Assembly: GCF_900176335.1 (NCBI RefSeq)
Contig: NZ_FWXW01000001.1
Location: 434,001 to 498,000, forward strand
Direction: 5' to 3'
Source: Papillibacter cinnamivorans DSM 12816
GTDB lineage: Bacteria; Bacillota; Clostridia; Oscillospirales; Oscillospiraceae
DNA: 64,000 bases
The stretch's first letter is position 1, and the number at the start of each line of letters is the position of its first letter. Of the stretch, positions 1-6,156 are shown piece after piece. The notes beneath the pieces were generated by a model. It made no database searches and had not been told where the DNA came from. It saw nothing but the letters and a program-made list of their open reading frames with translations. Position numbers and translations under genes: made by a program.

Positions 1-407
1 TACTCCTTGCCTTGGTAATCGTCCAGCGCCCTCTTATCGTTCAGGTGTCCGAACTTGATCGTGGAACCATTGTAGAAAAAGAAGGTGTAAACAGAGGATG
101 TGTATTCTCCAACTACATCAGGAATCATTCGGCACATCGGCTGTATCAGCATTTCATATAGCTGTGTATACTTCCGGCGCATAATGAGAATCTTGATTCC
201 AGGGTAATTCAAGGCAAGCAATGTACTTTTTGCGATTACGGACCAGGTTTTACCGCCGCCTCTGGCCCCTCCGTAACAGACATATTTGTTTGTCGCTGTT
301 AGAAACCGTTCCTGCTTTGGATTCGGGCCTGTGGATGTAAAAGCAATCTCAACATCCTGTGATCCTCTGCGTGGCATATTCTGAAATTTCTTAGCCGGAT
401 TCGGCAT
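1..407 (-). CDS. Phage terminase large subunit, N-terminal part (runs off left edge)
   Basis: This is the motor/nuclease that packages DNA into phage heads. Translating the minus strand from the ATG at 405-407 gives 135 residues without a stop up to the window edge. A Walker A motif GGARGGKT is at about residues 44-51, and IMRRKYTQLY follows the first strand as expected in the terminase ATPase domain. The start is supported by GGAGGGG just upstream. The Walker B, coupling and nuclease motifs would lie to the left of the window. The family is clear; the exact terminase class is not. Confidence 0.85.
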   Translation of the reverse strand, partial: MPNPAKKFQNMPRRGSQDVEIAFTSTGPNPKQERFLTATNKYVCYGGARGGGKTWSVIAKSTLLALNYPGIKILIMRRKYTQLYEMLIQPMCRMIPDVVGEYTSSVYTFFFYNGSTIKFGHLNDKRALDDYQGKE

Positions 408-517
408 AGCCCCTCCACTTTGACGTTGACTAACTTTGACCTTTGTAATCAAAAGAAATGCGGTTTCCTTTATCCCCGCAAGGTATTCGGTTTAAGCGTT
501 CACTACCGACAAGCTAA

Positions 518-605
518 TGGAAGAGAAGGTGGGATTTGAACCCACGGTGCTTTCGCACAACGGTTTTCGGGACCGCCATCATAAACCGGACTCGACCACT
601 TCTCC
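518..605 (-). tRNA. tRNA-Ser-like, anticodon CGA by position, prophage-borne and atypical
   Basis: The minus strand folds as an 88-nt class II tRNA with acceptor GGAGAAG against CTTCTCT, a long variable arm (GTGCGAAAGCAC) and T arm GTGGG-TTCAAAT-CCCAC, with encoded CCA. Aligned on serine tRNAs the anticodon loop reads CCCGAAA, giving CGA (codon UCG). Three points are odd: position 33 is C rather than the nearly universal U, pair 1-72 is G-U, and the discriminator is U instead of the G usual in serine tRNAs. It may be weakly functional, altered in identity or decaying. It lies 7 bp from a second serine tRNA, inside the prophage. Confidence 0.8.
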
Positions 606-612
606 GCATAAA

Positions 613-698
613 TGGAGGAAGATGCAGGATTCGAACCTGCGGTACTTTCGTACTCCAATTTAGCAAACTGGTGCAATAAGCCTCTCTGCCAATCTTCC
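613..698 (-). tRNA. tRNA-Ser(GCU), prophage-borne
   Basis: The minus strand gives an 86-nt class II tRNA. It has acceptor GGAAGAT paired with ATCTTCC, anticodon stem CCAGT/ATTGG with loop TTGCTAA (anticodon GCU, codons AGC/AGU), variable arm GAGTACGAAAGTACC and T arm GCAGG-TTCGAAT-CCTGC, and CCA is encoded. The cloverleaf is intact with U33. The discriminator base is U where serine tRNAs normally have G. It is the upstream partner of the other serine-type tRNA and was probably co-transcribed with it. Confidence 0.9.
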
Positions 699-751
699 AT
701 AATAATAAGTAATTGGGGCAATGGACTTCCACCATTGCATGACCGGCATCC

Positions 752-1009
752 CTACAAACGCCCTCCGGTTTTATGAGCCACTTCGGCACCCCGGCAATTA
801 TCCGGTCTTATGATATAAGCGTCTTTGAGGTTATCCGATTTCAACGACATTCTTTCAGCCGTATAAGCACCAACGTAAACGCTGGTAAACCCCTTGCTAA
901 TTAATTCCGCCACCCAATTACTTTTGTTTTAATACCAGTTAATGGAACCTTTTTTGTTTTTTCTGAAAAATTTTTGGAATCGGGAAATTTCTGAGCGGAT
1001 GTGAGTCAT
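752..1009 (-). pseudogene. Short unknown ORF interrupted by one in-frame stop (or two tiny ORFs)
   Basis: The ATG at 1007-1009 is preceded by AGGAGG and opens 26 codons ending in TAA at 929-931. The same frame then continues for 58 codons to TAG at 752-754. The second half contains a plausible protein segment (KGFTSVYVGAYTAE, then KDAYIIRPDN). A GTG at 911-913 could restart a 53-residue protein. I recognise no family. One stop in an otherwise readable frame between the tRNAs and the small terminase suggests a decayed gene. Two separate small genes remain possible. Confidence 0.35.
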
Positions 1010-1253
1010 GCCTCCTACGTCACTCCTGAGCGAAGGCCCCCACTTTTTTCCCTAGGGGGTATGGGGTGGGGTTGCCGGTTTGCCGCCTTGCTATCAGCTA
1101 TCCCACCGGCAAGCACCTGTCATTATTGATATGCAGTGCTTAAAACATCATTTTGCCAATTGACTTGTGGTATCGCAACTGTGCAGTTATGATACCGGAT
1201 CAACAGTCAAGTGATTGCAATGCTTTGATCGGTGTCACAACATAGGATTGCAA
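1010..1253. other. Intergenic stretch with a small hairpin
   Basis: No gene is supported. At 1169-1196 GGTATC-gc-AACTG faces CAGTT-at-GATACC, an 11-bp dyad with one internal loop. A G/C-run segment (CCCCCAC near 1038, GGGGTGGGG near 1070) is also present. The stretch lies just downstream of the small terminase gene on the minus strand. The dyad could be a processing or packaging-related signal, but nothing decides this. Confidence 0.4.
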
Positions 1254-1688
1254 TCATCTGCCGAAATCTTGTGCTTTATCGGGTGGAACACCGAAGTTAA
1301 GGTTGACAGTGACACCAGATCCACCCTTACCGGCAGCAACAGCCGCTTTGTCAACCAGGACTGCATAAGAGGTTATGGCCTGTAACCCCGTCATGGATTC
1401 TATGACTTTTGGGTCTTCTGCCCTGGCAAGAAGTCTGTCAATCAGCTTCTGTTGTCTCGGTGCTTCCCTATTGATGTAATCCAGGACTGTTTCGGCCTGT
1501 TCCTGTTTTGCAGCATCGAGCCTTGCCATTTTGTCCGGATTCTTCTTCTTCATTGACTTGATAATGTTGTAAACAGTTCTGGTTGGTATGTCATATTTTT
1601 TGGCAACCATTACGCCATTTCCCGTGATTGCATAATCGGCAACAACAGCATCGCGCATTGCTTCGCTGTATTTGCTACCAGATGCCAT
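1254..1688 (-). CDS. Phage terminase small subunit-like protein
   Basis: A protein of 144 residues, preceded by GGAGGCAACAGC before the ATG. The N-terminus (about residues 8-45) reads as a helix-turn-helix (AVVADYAITGNGVMVAKKYD, then IPTRTVYNIIK), as in small terminases that recognise pac/cos DNA. A charged helical middle and a C-terminus (VTVNLNFGV) like those before the large subunit follow. It is on the same strand as the large terminase fragment 850 bp downstream, with two tRNAs between, a layout seen in phages. The role follows from HTH plus context. A generic phage DNA-binding protein is the alternative. Confidence 0.7.
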   Translation of the reverse strand: MASGSKYSEAMRDAVVADYAITGNGVMVAKKYDIPTRTVYNIIKSMKKKNPDKMARLDAAKQEQAETVLDYINREAPRQQKLIDRLLARAEDPKVIESMTGLQAITSYAVLVDKAAVAAGKGGSGVTVNLNFGVPPDKAQDFGR

Positions 1689-2059
1689 GCTGTTGCCTCC
1701 TCTGTTATTAATGGTTGTGTTGTCTTGTTGAGCTGCGCCGTAGGGTCACGGCGCTTTCCGTTCACTCGCCAACGACTTGCTTTGCATTGTGTTTTTCGCA
1801 AATAAAAAAGCACTGCATGTGTGATGCAATGCTGGTCGGTGTTGTCGTTGTCTCGTTCGCTGCGTTTCCTTTCTTACTTACAATAATTGTGCAAAAAATC
1901 GATTTTGTCAACAGGTTAGTTGCAACTATTTAGTACAAGTGTTCTATTTTCTCCGTATTGCACAAATTACTCCCTTATTTTCTGTGCATTTTATGTATTG
2001 CATTTGTATATCGTTGTGATATATTTTAAGCATTAAGCACGAAAGGAGGTAGTAAGGGC
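1689..2059 (+). promoter_or_regulatory. Divergent intergenic region with a promoter for the micro-peptide cassette
   Basis: This 371-bp spacer separates the small terminase (leftward) from the rightward cassette at 2060. A sigma-A-like promoter is visible: TTGCAT at 1998-2003, 16-bp spacer, TATATT at 2020-2025, followed by a strong ribosome binding site AAAGGAGGT at 2042-2050. Upstream, AGCACTGCATG and ATGCAATGCT (about 1809-1834) form an imperfect dyad. Short open frames here lack ribosome binding sites and were not called. Confidence 0.5.
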
Positions 2060-2182
2060 GTGAGCGGTAAAAAACGAAAAGGCGGCAACAAGACGCAGCC
2101 GGACAGCTACATAAATCTCGTTACCGCGCTTATCAATCTAGTTTTAGCCGTCATCCTCTTGTACGAGAAGCTGAAAAGCTAG
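2060..2182 (+). CDS. Small single-pass membrane peptide (40 aa), unknown
   Basis: The GTG start follows AAAGGAGGTAGTAAGGGC at good spacing. The peptide has a strongly basic N-terminus (SGKKRKGGNK) and one hydrophobic helix (residues about 18-34, NLVTALINLVLAVILLY), ending EKLKS. It is the first gene of a four-gene rightward cassette. Basic head plus one helix is the look of phage or plasmid small toxins of the holin-like/type I kind, but no sequence signature assigns it. Function unknown. Confidence 0.6.
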   Translation: MSGKKRKGGNKTQPDSYINLVTALINLVLAVILLYEKLKS

Positions 2183-2236
2183 ATGCCGGGGAGGGTGCTT
2201 CCTCCCCTGTATATAGAATATCAGGAGGTCACGCCA

Positions 2237-2335
2237 ATGTCAACTATGGATAAAGTATTCTATGTTCTCGTCGTTGTCAGTATCACGCTTTCTGTTGTGA
2301 GCATCATAATGCAGATCGCAAGAAGGCCCAGGTGA
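2237..2335 (+). CDS. Small membrane peptide, holin-like toxin-type (32 aa)
   Basis: The ATG follows TCAGGAGGTCACGCCA. The 32-residue product is nearly one hydrophobic helix (KVFYVLVVVSITLSVVSIIM) with a basic tail (QIARRPR). Length and plan resemble the putative holin-like toxins common in Firmicutes. That is a resemblance in shape, not a proven homology. It lies 54 bp after the first micro-peptide and 4 bp before the RHH gene, so the cassette is probably one transcript. Confidence 0.6.
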   Translation: MSTMDKVFYVLVVVSITLSVVSIIMQIARRPR

Positions 2336-2339
2336 TGTT

Positions 2340-2495
2340 ATGAAAAAAGATACTACTATTCTCGTCCGCACCACAGAGGAAATAAAGAGCATTCTCTTGA
2401 AACAAGCGGAAGATAACCGGCGCAGTATGGCGGCACAAATTGAGTGGCTGATATTGCAAGAGGAAAAGCGTATCAAAGAAGGTGATAACAAATGA
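2340..2495 (+). CDS. Ribbon-helix-helix (Arc/CopG-like) small protein
   Basis: A 51-residue protein whose start (KKDTTILVRTTEEIKSIL) gives the short N-terminal strand and helix A of an RHH DNA-binding protein. AEDNRRSMAAQIEWLILQ forms helix B, with charged tail EEKRIKEGDNK. Such proteins bind operators as dimers and often act as antitoxins or autorepressors. Its stop overlaps the start of the serine recombinase (ATGA at 2492-2495), so the two are translationally coupled. It could regulate the recombinase or the two peptides upstream. The family call rests on pattern only. Confidence 0.6.
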   Translation: MKKDTTILVRTTEEIKSILLKQAEDNRRSMAAQIEWLILQEEKRIKEGDNK

Positions 2496-3058
2496 TTTAC
2501 GGTTATGCTCGCGTCAGCACAACAGGCCAATCTCGCGACGGTAACAGCCTGGAATCCCAAACCGCACAATTAATTGCTTCCGGCTGCCCCGCTGAAAACA
2601 TCGTATCTGAAGCATATACCGGTACTAAAATGCAGCGCAAACAATTCACAGCCTTGCTTGATCACCTGGAATCCGGTGATACCCTTAAAATCTGCAAGCT
2701 GGACCGATACGCGCGAACCACAATTGAGGGAGTACAGACAGCCCAGGAGCTTCTTGACCGCGGCATTAACCTCCACATCCTCAACATGGGATTAATCGAC
2801 AACACGCCCACCGGCAAGCTGATATTGACCATTATGCTGGCATTCGCCCAGTATGAGCGTGACATGATTGTCGAGCGAACACAGGCCGGTAAAGATGTAG
2901 CCAGGAAGCGCAAGGGATACCGGGAGGGCAGACCGCAGACATACACAGAGGATCGCATCAAAACAGCCTTATCCATGCTTGACAACCACAGCTATTCCGA
3001 GGTAGAACGATTAACCGGCATATCAAAATCAACACTGATCCGCAGAAAACCGGCTTGA
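2492..3058 (+). CDS. Serine recombinase, resolvase/invertase family
   Basis: A protein of 188 residues, the usual length of small resolvase/invertases. The N-terminus MIYGYARVSTTGQ carries the catalytic serine (about residue 9). KLDRYAR (about 69-75) and YERDMIVERTQAGKDVARKRKG match the catalytic arginines and the E helix. The C-terminal 45 residues form the HTH (YSEVERLTGISKSTLIRRK). It would cut and rejoin DNA through a 5'-phosphoserine link. In the cassette it follows an RHH protein with a 4-bp overlap and ends in a terminator. Its target sites are unknown; candidate iterated repeats lie just downstream. It is separate from the tyrosine integrase that fits the tRNA site. Confidence 0.9.
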   Translation: MIYGYARVSTTGQSRDGNSLESQTAQLIASGCPAENIVSEAYTGTKMQRKQFTALLDHLESGDTLKICKLDRYARTTIEGVQTAQELLDRGINLHILNMGLIDNTPTGKLILTIMLAFAQYERDMIVERTQAGKDVARKRKGYREGRPQTYTEDRIKTALSMLDNHSYSEVERLTGISKSTLIRRKPA

Positions 3059-3075
3059 AATATAGCCGGTTTTTT
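3046..3075 (+). terminator. Rho-independent terminator of the recombinase cassette
   Basis: AAAACCGGCT (3046-3055) pairs with AGCCGGTTTT (3064-3073), an 8-nt loop, with further T residues. It begins inside the last codons of the recombinase gene. Confidence 0.85.
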
Positions 3076-3112
3076 ATATTCAACTTTATATTCAAAGCTA
3101 TTTTATATTCAA
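3073..3112 (+). repeat. Three direct copies of TTTATATTCAA behind the serine recombinase
   Basis: The exact 11-mer TTTATATTCAA occurs at 3073-3083, 3085-3095 and 3102-3112. A weaker fourth copy (TTTTATACTTAT) follows near 3113. Start-to-start distances are 12 and 17 bp. The repeats begin in the terminator tail. They may be binding sites for the recombinase or RHH protein, or simple AT-rich sequence. Confidence 0.7.
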
Positions 3113-3173
3113 TTTTATACTTATATTTTCGATATAATTTTAATTGATTCTGGCTATATCGTGCAAATAGAAG

Positions 3174-3207
3174 AAACCGCCGAAGCTTAGTGCTTCAGCG
3201 GTTTTTG
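3174..3207 (+). terminator. Hairpin followed by T run
   Basis: AAACCGCCGAAGC (3174-3186) pairs with GCTTCAGCGGTTT (3192-3204) with one mismatch, and TTTTTG follows. It would stop rightward transcripts that escape the recombinase terminator. On the other strand it lies downstream of the gene at 3266-3463 and could serve both directions. Confidence 0.75.
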
Positions 3208-3265
3208 CATCAACAATACTTTTTAGCCAGTGATTCCAGCCTTTCAATTTGTTTTTTTAGTTCTT

Positions 3266-3463
3266 CTAAAGCACTGTCGCCAATGAAATTAGTTTCTTAA
3301 ATTCTATTCTTTCTTCATTGGTTCCAGCCGCTTCAAGAAATTTGTCAAGTTTATGTTTATATTGAGAACACTCCTTACAAATACCTTGACCCAATACATA
3401 ATAAGTACCATCAAGATTGTACATAAATGGTATCTTCTTAAACAGTCTATTTTGAATATCCAT
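3266..3463 (-). CDS. Small unknown protein with CKEC motif
   Basis: A 65-residue reading is chosen from ATG at 3461-3463 because AAGGAG stands 8 nt before it; an in-frame ATG nine codons upstream has no such site. The sequence has an aromatic region (FMYNLDGTYYVLGQGI) and one Cys pair (CKEC), then a charged helix (KHKLDKFLEAAG). No family is recognised. It is the only leftward gene between the recombinase cassette and the membrane protein gene at 3606. Confidence 0.5.
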   Translation of the reverse strand: MDIQNRLFKKIPFMYNLDGTYYVLGQGICKECSQYKHKLDKFLEAAGTNEERIEFKKLISLATVL

Positions 3464-3605
3464 CACTAAAACTCCTTGCATTAATTTCATAACAATAGCA
3501 CAATTTTCTACATATTACCACGATCTGATGTTATTTTCAATAACAGGAAGATCAATCAAACCGTCTGTGATATAATTTTTTCATAACATTGAAAGAGGTC
3601 ATAAT

Positions 3606-4067
3606 ATGAAATTATTTTCATGGGCTCGTAAAAAAAACGAAAAAGCGGCTGGGGTAATTTCAATATCACAGGTAGAATTGGAATCAGCTATCGTTTCGGC
3701 ATATTCAAAGATCAAAAAGATGGAAGATGAAGAATCTAAACTCCGTGGAAAAACGGATATTATGACCGGATCCCTCCAAGTTTTGGTTGTTATATTTTGT
3801 ATCGCCATTATAGCTTTTGCCTCTATCGTTGGATGGTACTCGGGAAATCTCTTCTACCAAAGCTTAGTTGCTCCCGTTCGTACTTTTCATTTGGTATATT
3901 TTCTTGTAGTCCTTGCCGCTATAGGTTATGTCATATATGCCGTAATACTTCTTCGAACTGCGCTAAAAGAGTATGACAGGTCATTTTTAGCAGCTTATCT
4001 CTCTTCACTTACATCAATTGCGGCACTGGCCGTTGCTTTTATAGCTTTACAGAACAGTCTTCATTAG
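3606..4067 (+). CDS. Prophage membrane protein, three predicted TM helices, unknown
   Basis: A 153-residue protein; the ATG follows GAAAGAGGTCATAAT. An N-terminal 55-residue basic/charged cytoplasmic part (residues about 22-50 helical) precedes hydrophobic segments at about 57-82, 96-118 and 131-151. It is monocistronic: it has its own upstream region and a very strong terminator. Isolated, independently transcribed genes against the grain of phage operons are often lysogenic conversion genes. That role is inferred; the protein is unrecognised. Confidence 0.65.
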   Translation: MKLFSWARKKNEKAAGVISISQVELESAIVSAYSKIKKMEDEESKLRGKTDIMTGSLQVLVVIFCIAIIAFASIVGWYSGNLFYQSLVAPVRTFHLVYFLVVLAAIGYVIYAVILLRTALKEYDRSFLAAYLSSLTSIAALAVAFIALQNSLH

Positions 4068-4075
4068 ACTAATTT

Positions 4076-4121
4076 ACAATAGAATCCCCGGTGGAAATTC
4101 ACCGGGGATTCTATTGTTTTA
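4076..4121 (+). terminator. Strong terminator of the membrane protein gene
   Basis: ACAATAGAATCCCCGGTG (4076-4093) pairs perfectly with its complement at 4100-4117 across loop GAAATT, an 18-bp stem, then TTTT. The stem also has A residues on the left, so it may act on both strands. Confidence 0.9.
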
Positions 4122-4126
4122 ATCAC

Positions 4127-4261
4127 TTATTGTACTGGTTTGTTTAGAGCGGAAACAACATCCGTAACTGAACATCCGGAAGCCCGGAAGAGCAATACAA
4201 TTTCCAATTCTGCCTCTGAAATCTCGGCCATTTTGGGTTTATCAGTTGCAATCGCTGCCAT
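4127..4261 (-). CDS. Small unknown phage protein (44 aa)
   Basis: ATG at 4259-4261 follows AAAGGTG at 6 nt. The product has a helix (MAEISEAELEIVLLFRASG) and a short C-terminus (CSVTDVVSALNKPVQ) and looks like a tiny helical or HTH-like peptide. It lies 46 bp downstream of the helicase gene on the same strand, so it may be the last gene of the early operon. No family recognised. Confidence 0.5.
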   Translation of the reverse strand: MAAIATDKPKMAEISEAELEIVLLFRASGCSVTDVVSALNKPVQ

Positions 4262-4307
4262 ATTTTTCACCTTTCCCTTACCGGCACAAGTTTTGACTGT
4301 GCGCCAT

Positions 4308-5600
4308 TTACGTTAATTCTTCAAACTTCTGCTGTTCGACAAATTCCCATCCGTATTTTTTATCCGGGTTTCCGGTAAACGCCTTGAAAAACCTTCTGCT
4401 TTTCGGTTCAAAACACAGTCCAACGCTTGCCCTGTCACCGTATGCGCGGTTTTTCATCACGCTCAGTACTGAATCACACCCCTGCTTGGTTGCCTGATCT
4501 TCCGAAAGCCTTTCCAGCTTAAACACATTTGCAGCCCGGTTCGTAATGTCAGATATTCCACTTACATCATCGCCGTCCCGTATTTCTCCCTTTCTAGGAT
4601 GGGCCACGATATGAACATGGCTGTTGAAGCGATTTGCAAACTCAACCAACCGCCCCACAAAGTTTGATTGTTCCCTGTAAAAACTACTGTCTGAAGAAGA
4701 GGCGAACCGGGCGGTCATGATATTGTCAACTAGGAAAACAGAACACCCATACCGCTTGTTTGCATACTCGAAGATTCTCAAAATGCTGTCGGCGTCATGT
4801 GCCGAATTGATAGACAGGTCATACAGAAACAGCCTTTTATCAAACCATTCGTCCAGTTGATGCCGAGTATGCGCGTCGATAAAATATAGCTCTCTGTCGC
4901 TTTCCGCATCGCGCTTGGAAGTAATATGATTGGGTCCAGCAGCCTGAAGATAGAGCCAATCCTTGAACCTTTCGGCTTTCAACTCGCCGGAATAAGCGCA
5001 CGCCCGTTTACCTTGGTCTACCGCCTCAATGATAATCTGCGACACCAACGTGCTTTTTCCATCACCGCGCTTCCCGGTCCAGATCGACACATCACCCATC
5101 AGTGATCCGCCAGTAACCTTGTCAAGTTCTCGGATACCGGTCAGCACACGCGGCATCCTTGTTACATCAATCGGCGTCACTTCCGAAATGTTCAGCAGCC
5201 CATAAGCAGGAAGCTCTTTGGAGTGGTAAATGAGGCTTTCAATGGCGTGCATTCCGTGTTTATCATACAAATCGCGCACCGTCTTACAGCCCTTGTAGTC
5301 GCCTCCTGCCACGAACAGCGGCAGGTATGTAATCTGTCCCCTGACACCCCCAACGAACTGCTTGCGGCTTTCCTCGTCGTTGGGAACGAGCATTACGAAT
5401 TGAAACTGCCGAATAAAATCTTCGCACTTGGATAGCGCCGAAAAACCGCATTGATCTTCCTGTAAGCTAACGCAATTCAGTATACAAGACGCGGTACCAA
5501 CCATTGCGGAATCCGGGTCCTCAAAGAAATAAAGGCATCCGTTCTTGGTGGTTATAAATCTTTCTTCAAAAAACAGATATTCGCTGTATTCCTCGTACAT
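4308..5600 (-). CDS. Phage replicative helicase-like RecA/DnaB-type ATPase
   Basis: A protein of 430 residues. The C-terminal half is a RecA/DnaB-type motor: LTGIRELDKVTGG leads into Walker A GKRGDGKST (about residue 174), then SGELKAERFKDWL, a Walker B-like strand VFLVDNIM and HIVAHPRKG, as in DnaB-family helicases. The N-terminal 140 residues are not the usual DnaB N-terminal domain and may be a primase/TOPRIM-related or loading domain; I cannot assign it. Its ATG follows the stop of the upstream gene by no gap (TAAATG), so translation is coupled. With the initiator gene upstream it forms the element's replication module. Confidence 0.8.
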   Translation of the reverse strand: MYEEYSEYLFFEERFITTKNGCLYFFEDPDSAMVGTASCILNCVSLQEDQCGFSALSKCEDFIRQFQFVMLVPNDEESRKQFVGGVRGQITYLPLFVAGGDYKGCKTVRDLYDKHGMHAIESLIYHSKELPAYGLLNISEVTPIDVTRMPRVLTGIRELDKVTGGSLMGDVSIWTGKRGDGKSTLVSQIIIEAVDQGKRACAYSGELKAERFKDWLYLQAAGPNHITSKRDAESDRELYFIDAHTRHQLDEWFDKRLFLYDLSINSAHDADSILRIFEYANKRYGCSVFLVDNIMTARFASSSDSSFYREQSNFVGRLVEFANRFNSHVHIVAHPRKGEIRDGDDVSGISDITNRAANVFKLERLSEDQATKQGCDSVLSVMKNRAYGDRASVGLCFEPKSRRFFKAFTGNPDKKYGWEFVEQQKFEELT

Positions 5601-6137
5601 TTATTTACCGCCTTGTATTTTGAGGTTCCTCACGATTACAGCCAAAACATCATGAGCGCACTTATAGGGAGAAAAGAAAATTTCTTCCTCAGTGAACCGT
5701 ATTACTTCATATCCGTATTTCTGAAGTTGTCTTGTCTTCAGATAGTTTTCATGCACATTCTCCCGCTTGCAATCTGATTGATCACATTCAATAACGTAAT
5801 TTACCTCTCGATAATCCGGTTGCTTGTAAGCAACCTCAATTAGAAATGCGACATTATATTTTTGGCCGCATACAAGTATTTCGGCTTGTCGCGTAAATCC
5901 CAAAACCTCTATTAGCGGATTGAATTTATCTATTGATTCAATACCGAGTCTGTCAATTTCCATCGAAAGCAGCTGTTCGCCTTCACCTTTGCATTTAATA
6001 AGCGCTTCATACTGTCCGACTTTAAAATCTGCGGTATTCCCATTAAGAGAAAAGTTAACGCGCTCTGTTAAATGTTCATGGATATTAAAATCTTCAGTAC
6101 AATATTGCTCGTCCGTAATTGCATAAAAATTTTCCAT
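5601..6137 (-). CDS. Unknown protein with nuclease-fold (DUF559/Vsr-like) C-terminus
   Basis: A 178-residue reading is chosen at ATG 6135-6137 because AAGGGACGG precedes it; longer in-frame starts have no site. The C-terminal part has the pattern of small PD-(D/E)XK nucleases: NYVIECDQSDC on a strand, then KTRQLQKYGYEVIRFTEEEI, where a lysine-rich helix packs before the last strand. The N-terminal half is unassigned. It sits between the replication initiator and the helicase. A role in origin or recombination cleavage, or in DNA repair, is possible but inferred. Confidence 0.6.
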   Translation of the reverse strand: MENFYAITDEQYCTEDFNIHEHLTERVNFSLNGNTADFKVGQYEALIKCKGEGEQLLSMEIDRLGIESIDKFNPLIEVLGFTRQAEILVCGQKYNVAFLIEVAYKQPDYREVNYVIECDQSDCKRENVHENYLKTRQLQKYGYEVIRFTEEEIFFSPYKCAHDVLAVIVRNLKIQGGK

Positions 6138-6156
6138 AGTTCCGTCCCTTCTAAAT

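Noticed and set aside
514..789. 91-codon frame over both prophage tRNAs
   Set aside because: It covers two structured tRNAs and has no ribosome binding site; its N-terminal part overlaps the end of the small interrupted ORF.
700..790. A third tRNA-like segment (AATGGTGGAAGTCCATT hairpin) beside the two serine tRNAs
   Set aside because: No acceptor stem or complete cloverleaf can be drawn and the T loop is wrong; at most a remnant.
1715..1933. 72-codon plus-strand hydrophobic frame
   Set aside because: No ribosome binding site, Cys/Val/Phe composition of random AT-rich sequence, and it lies in the divergent control region.
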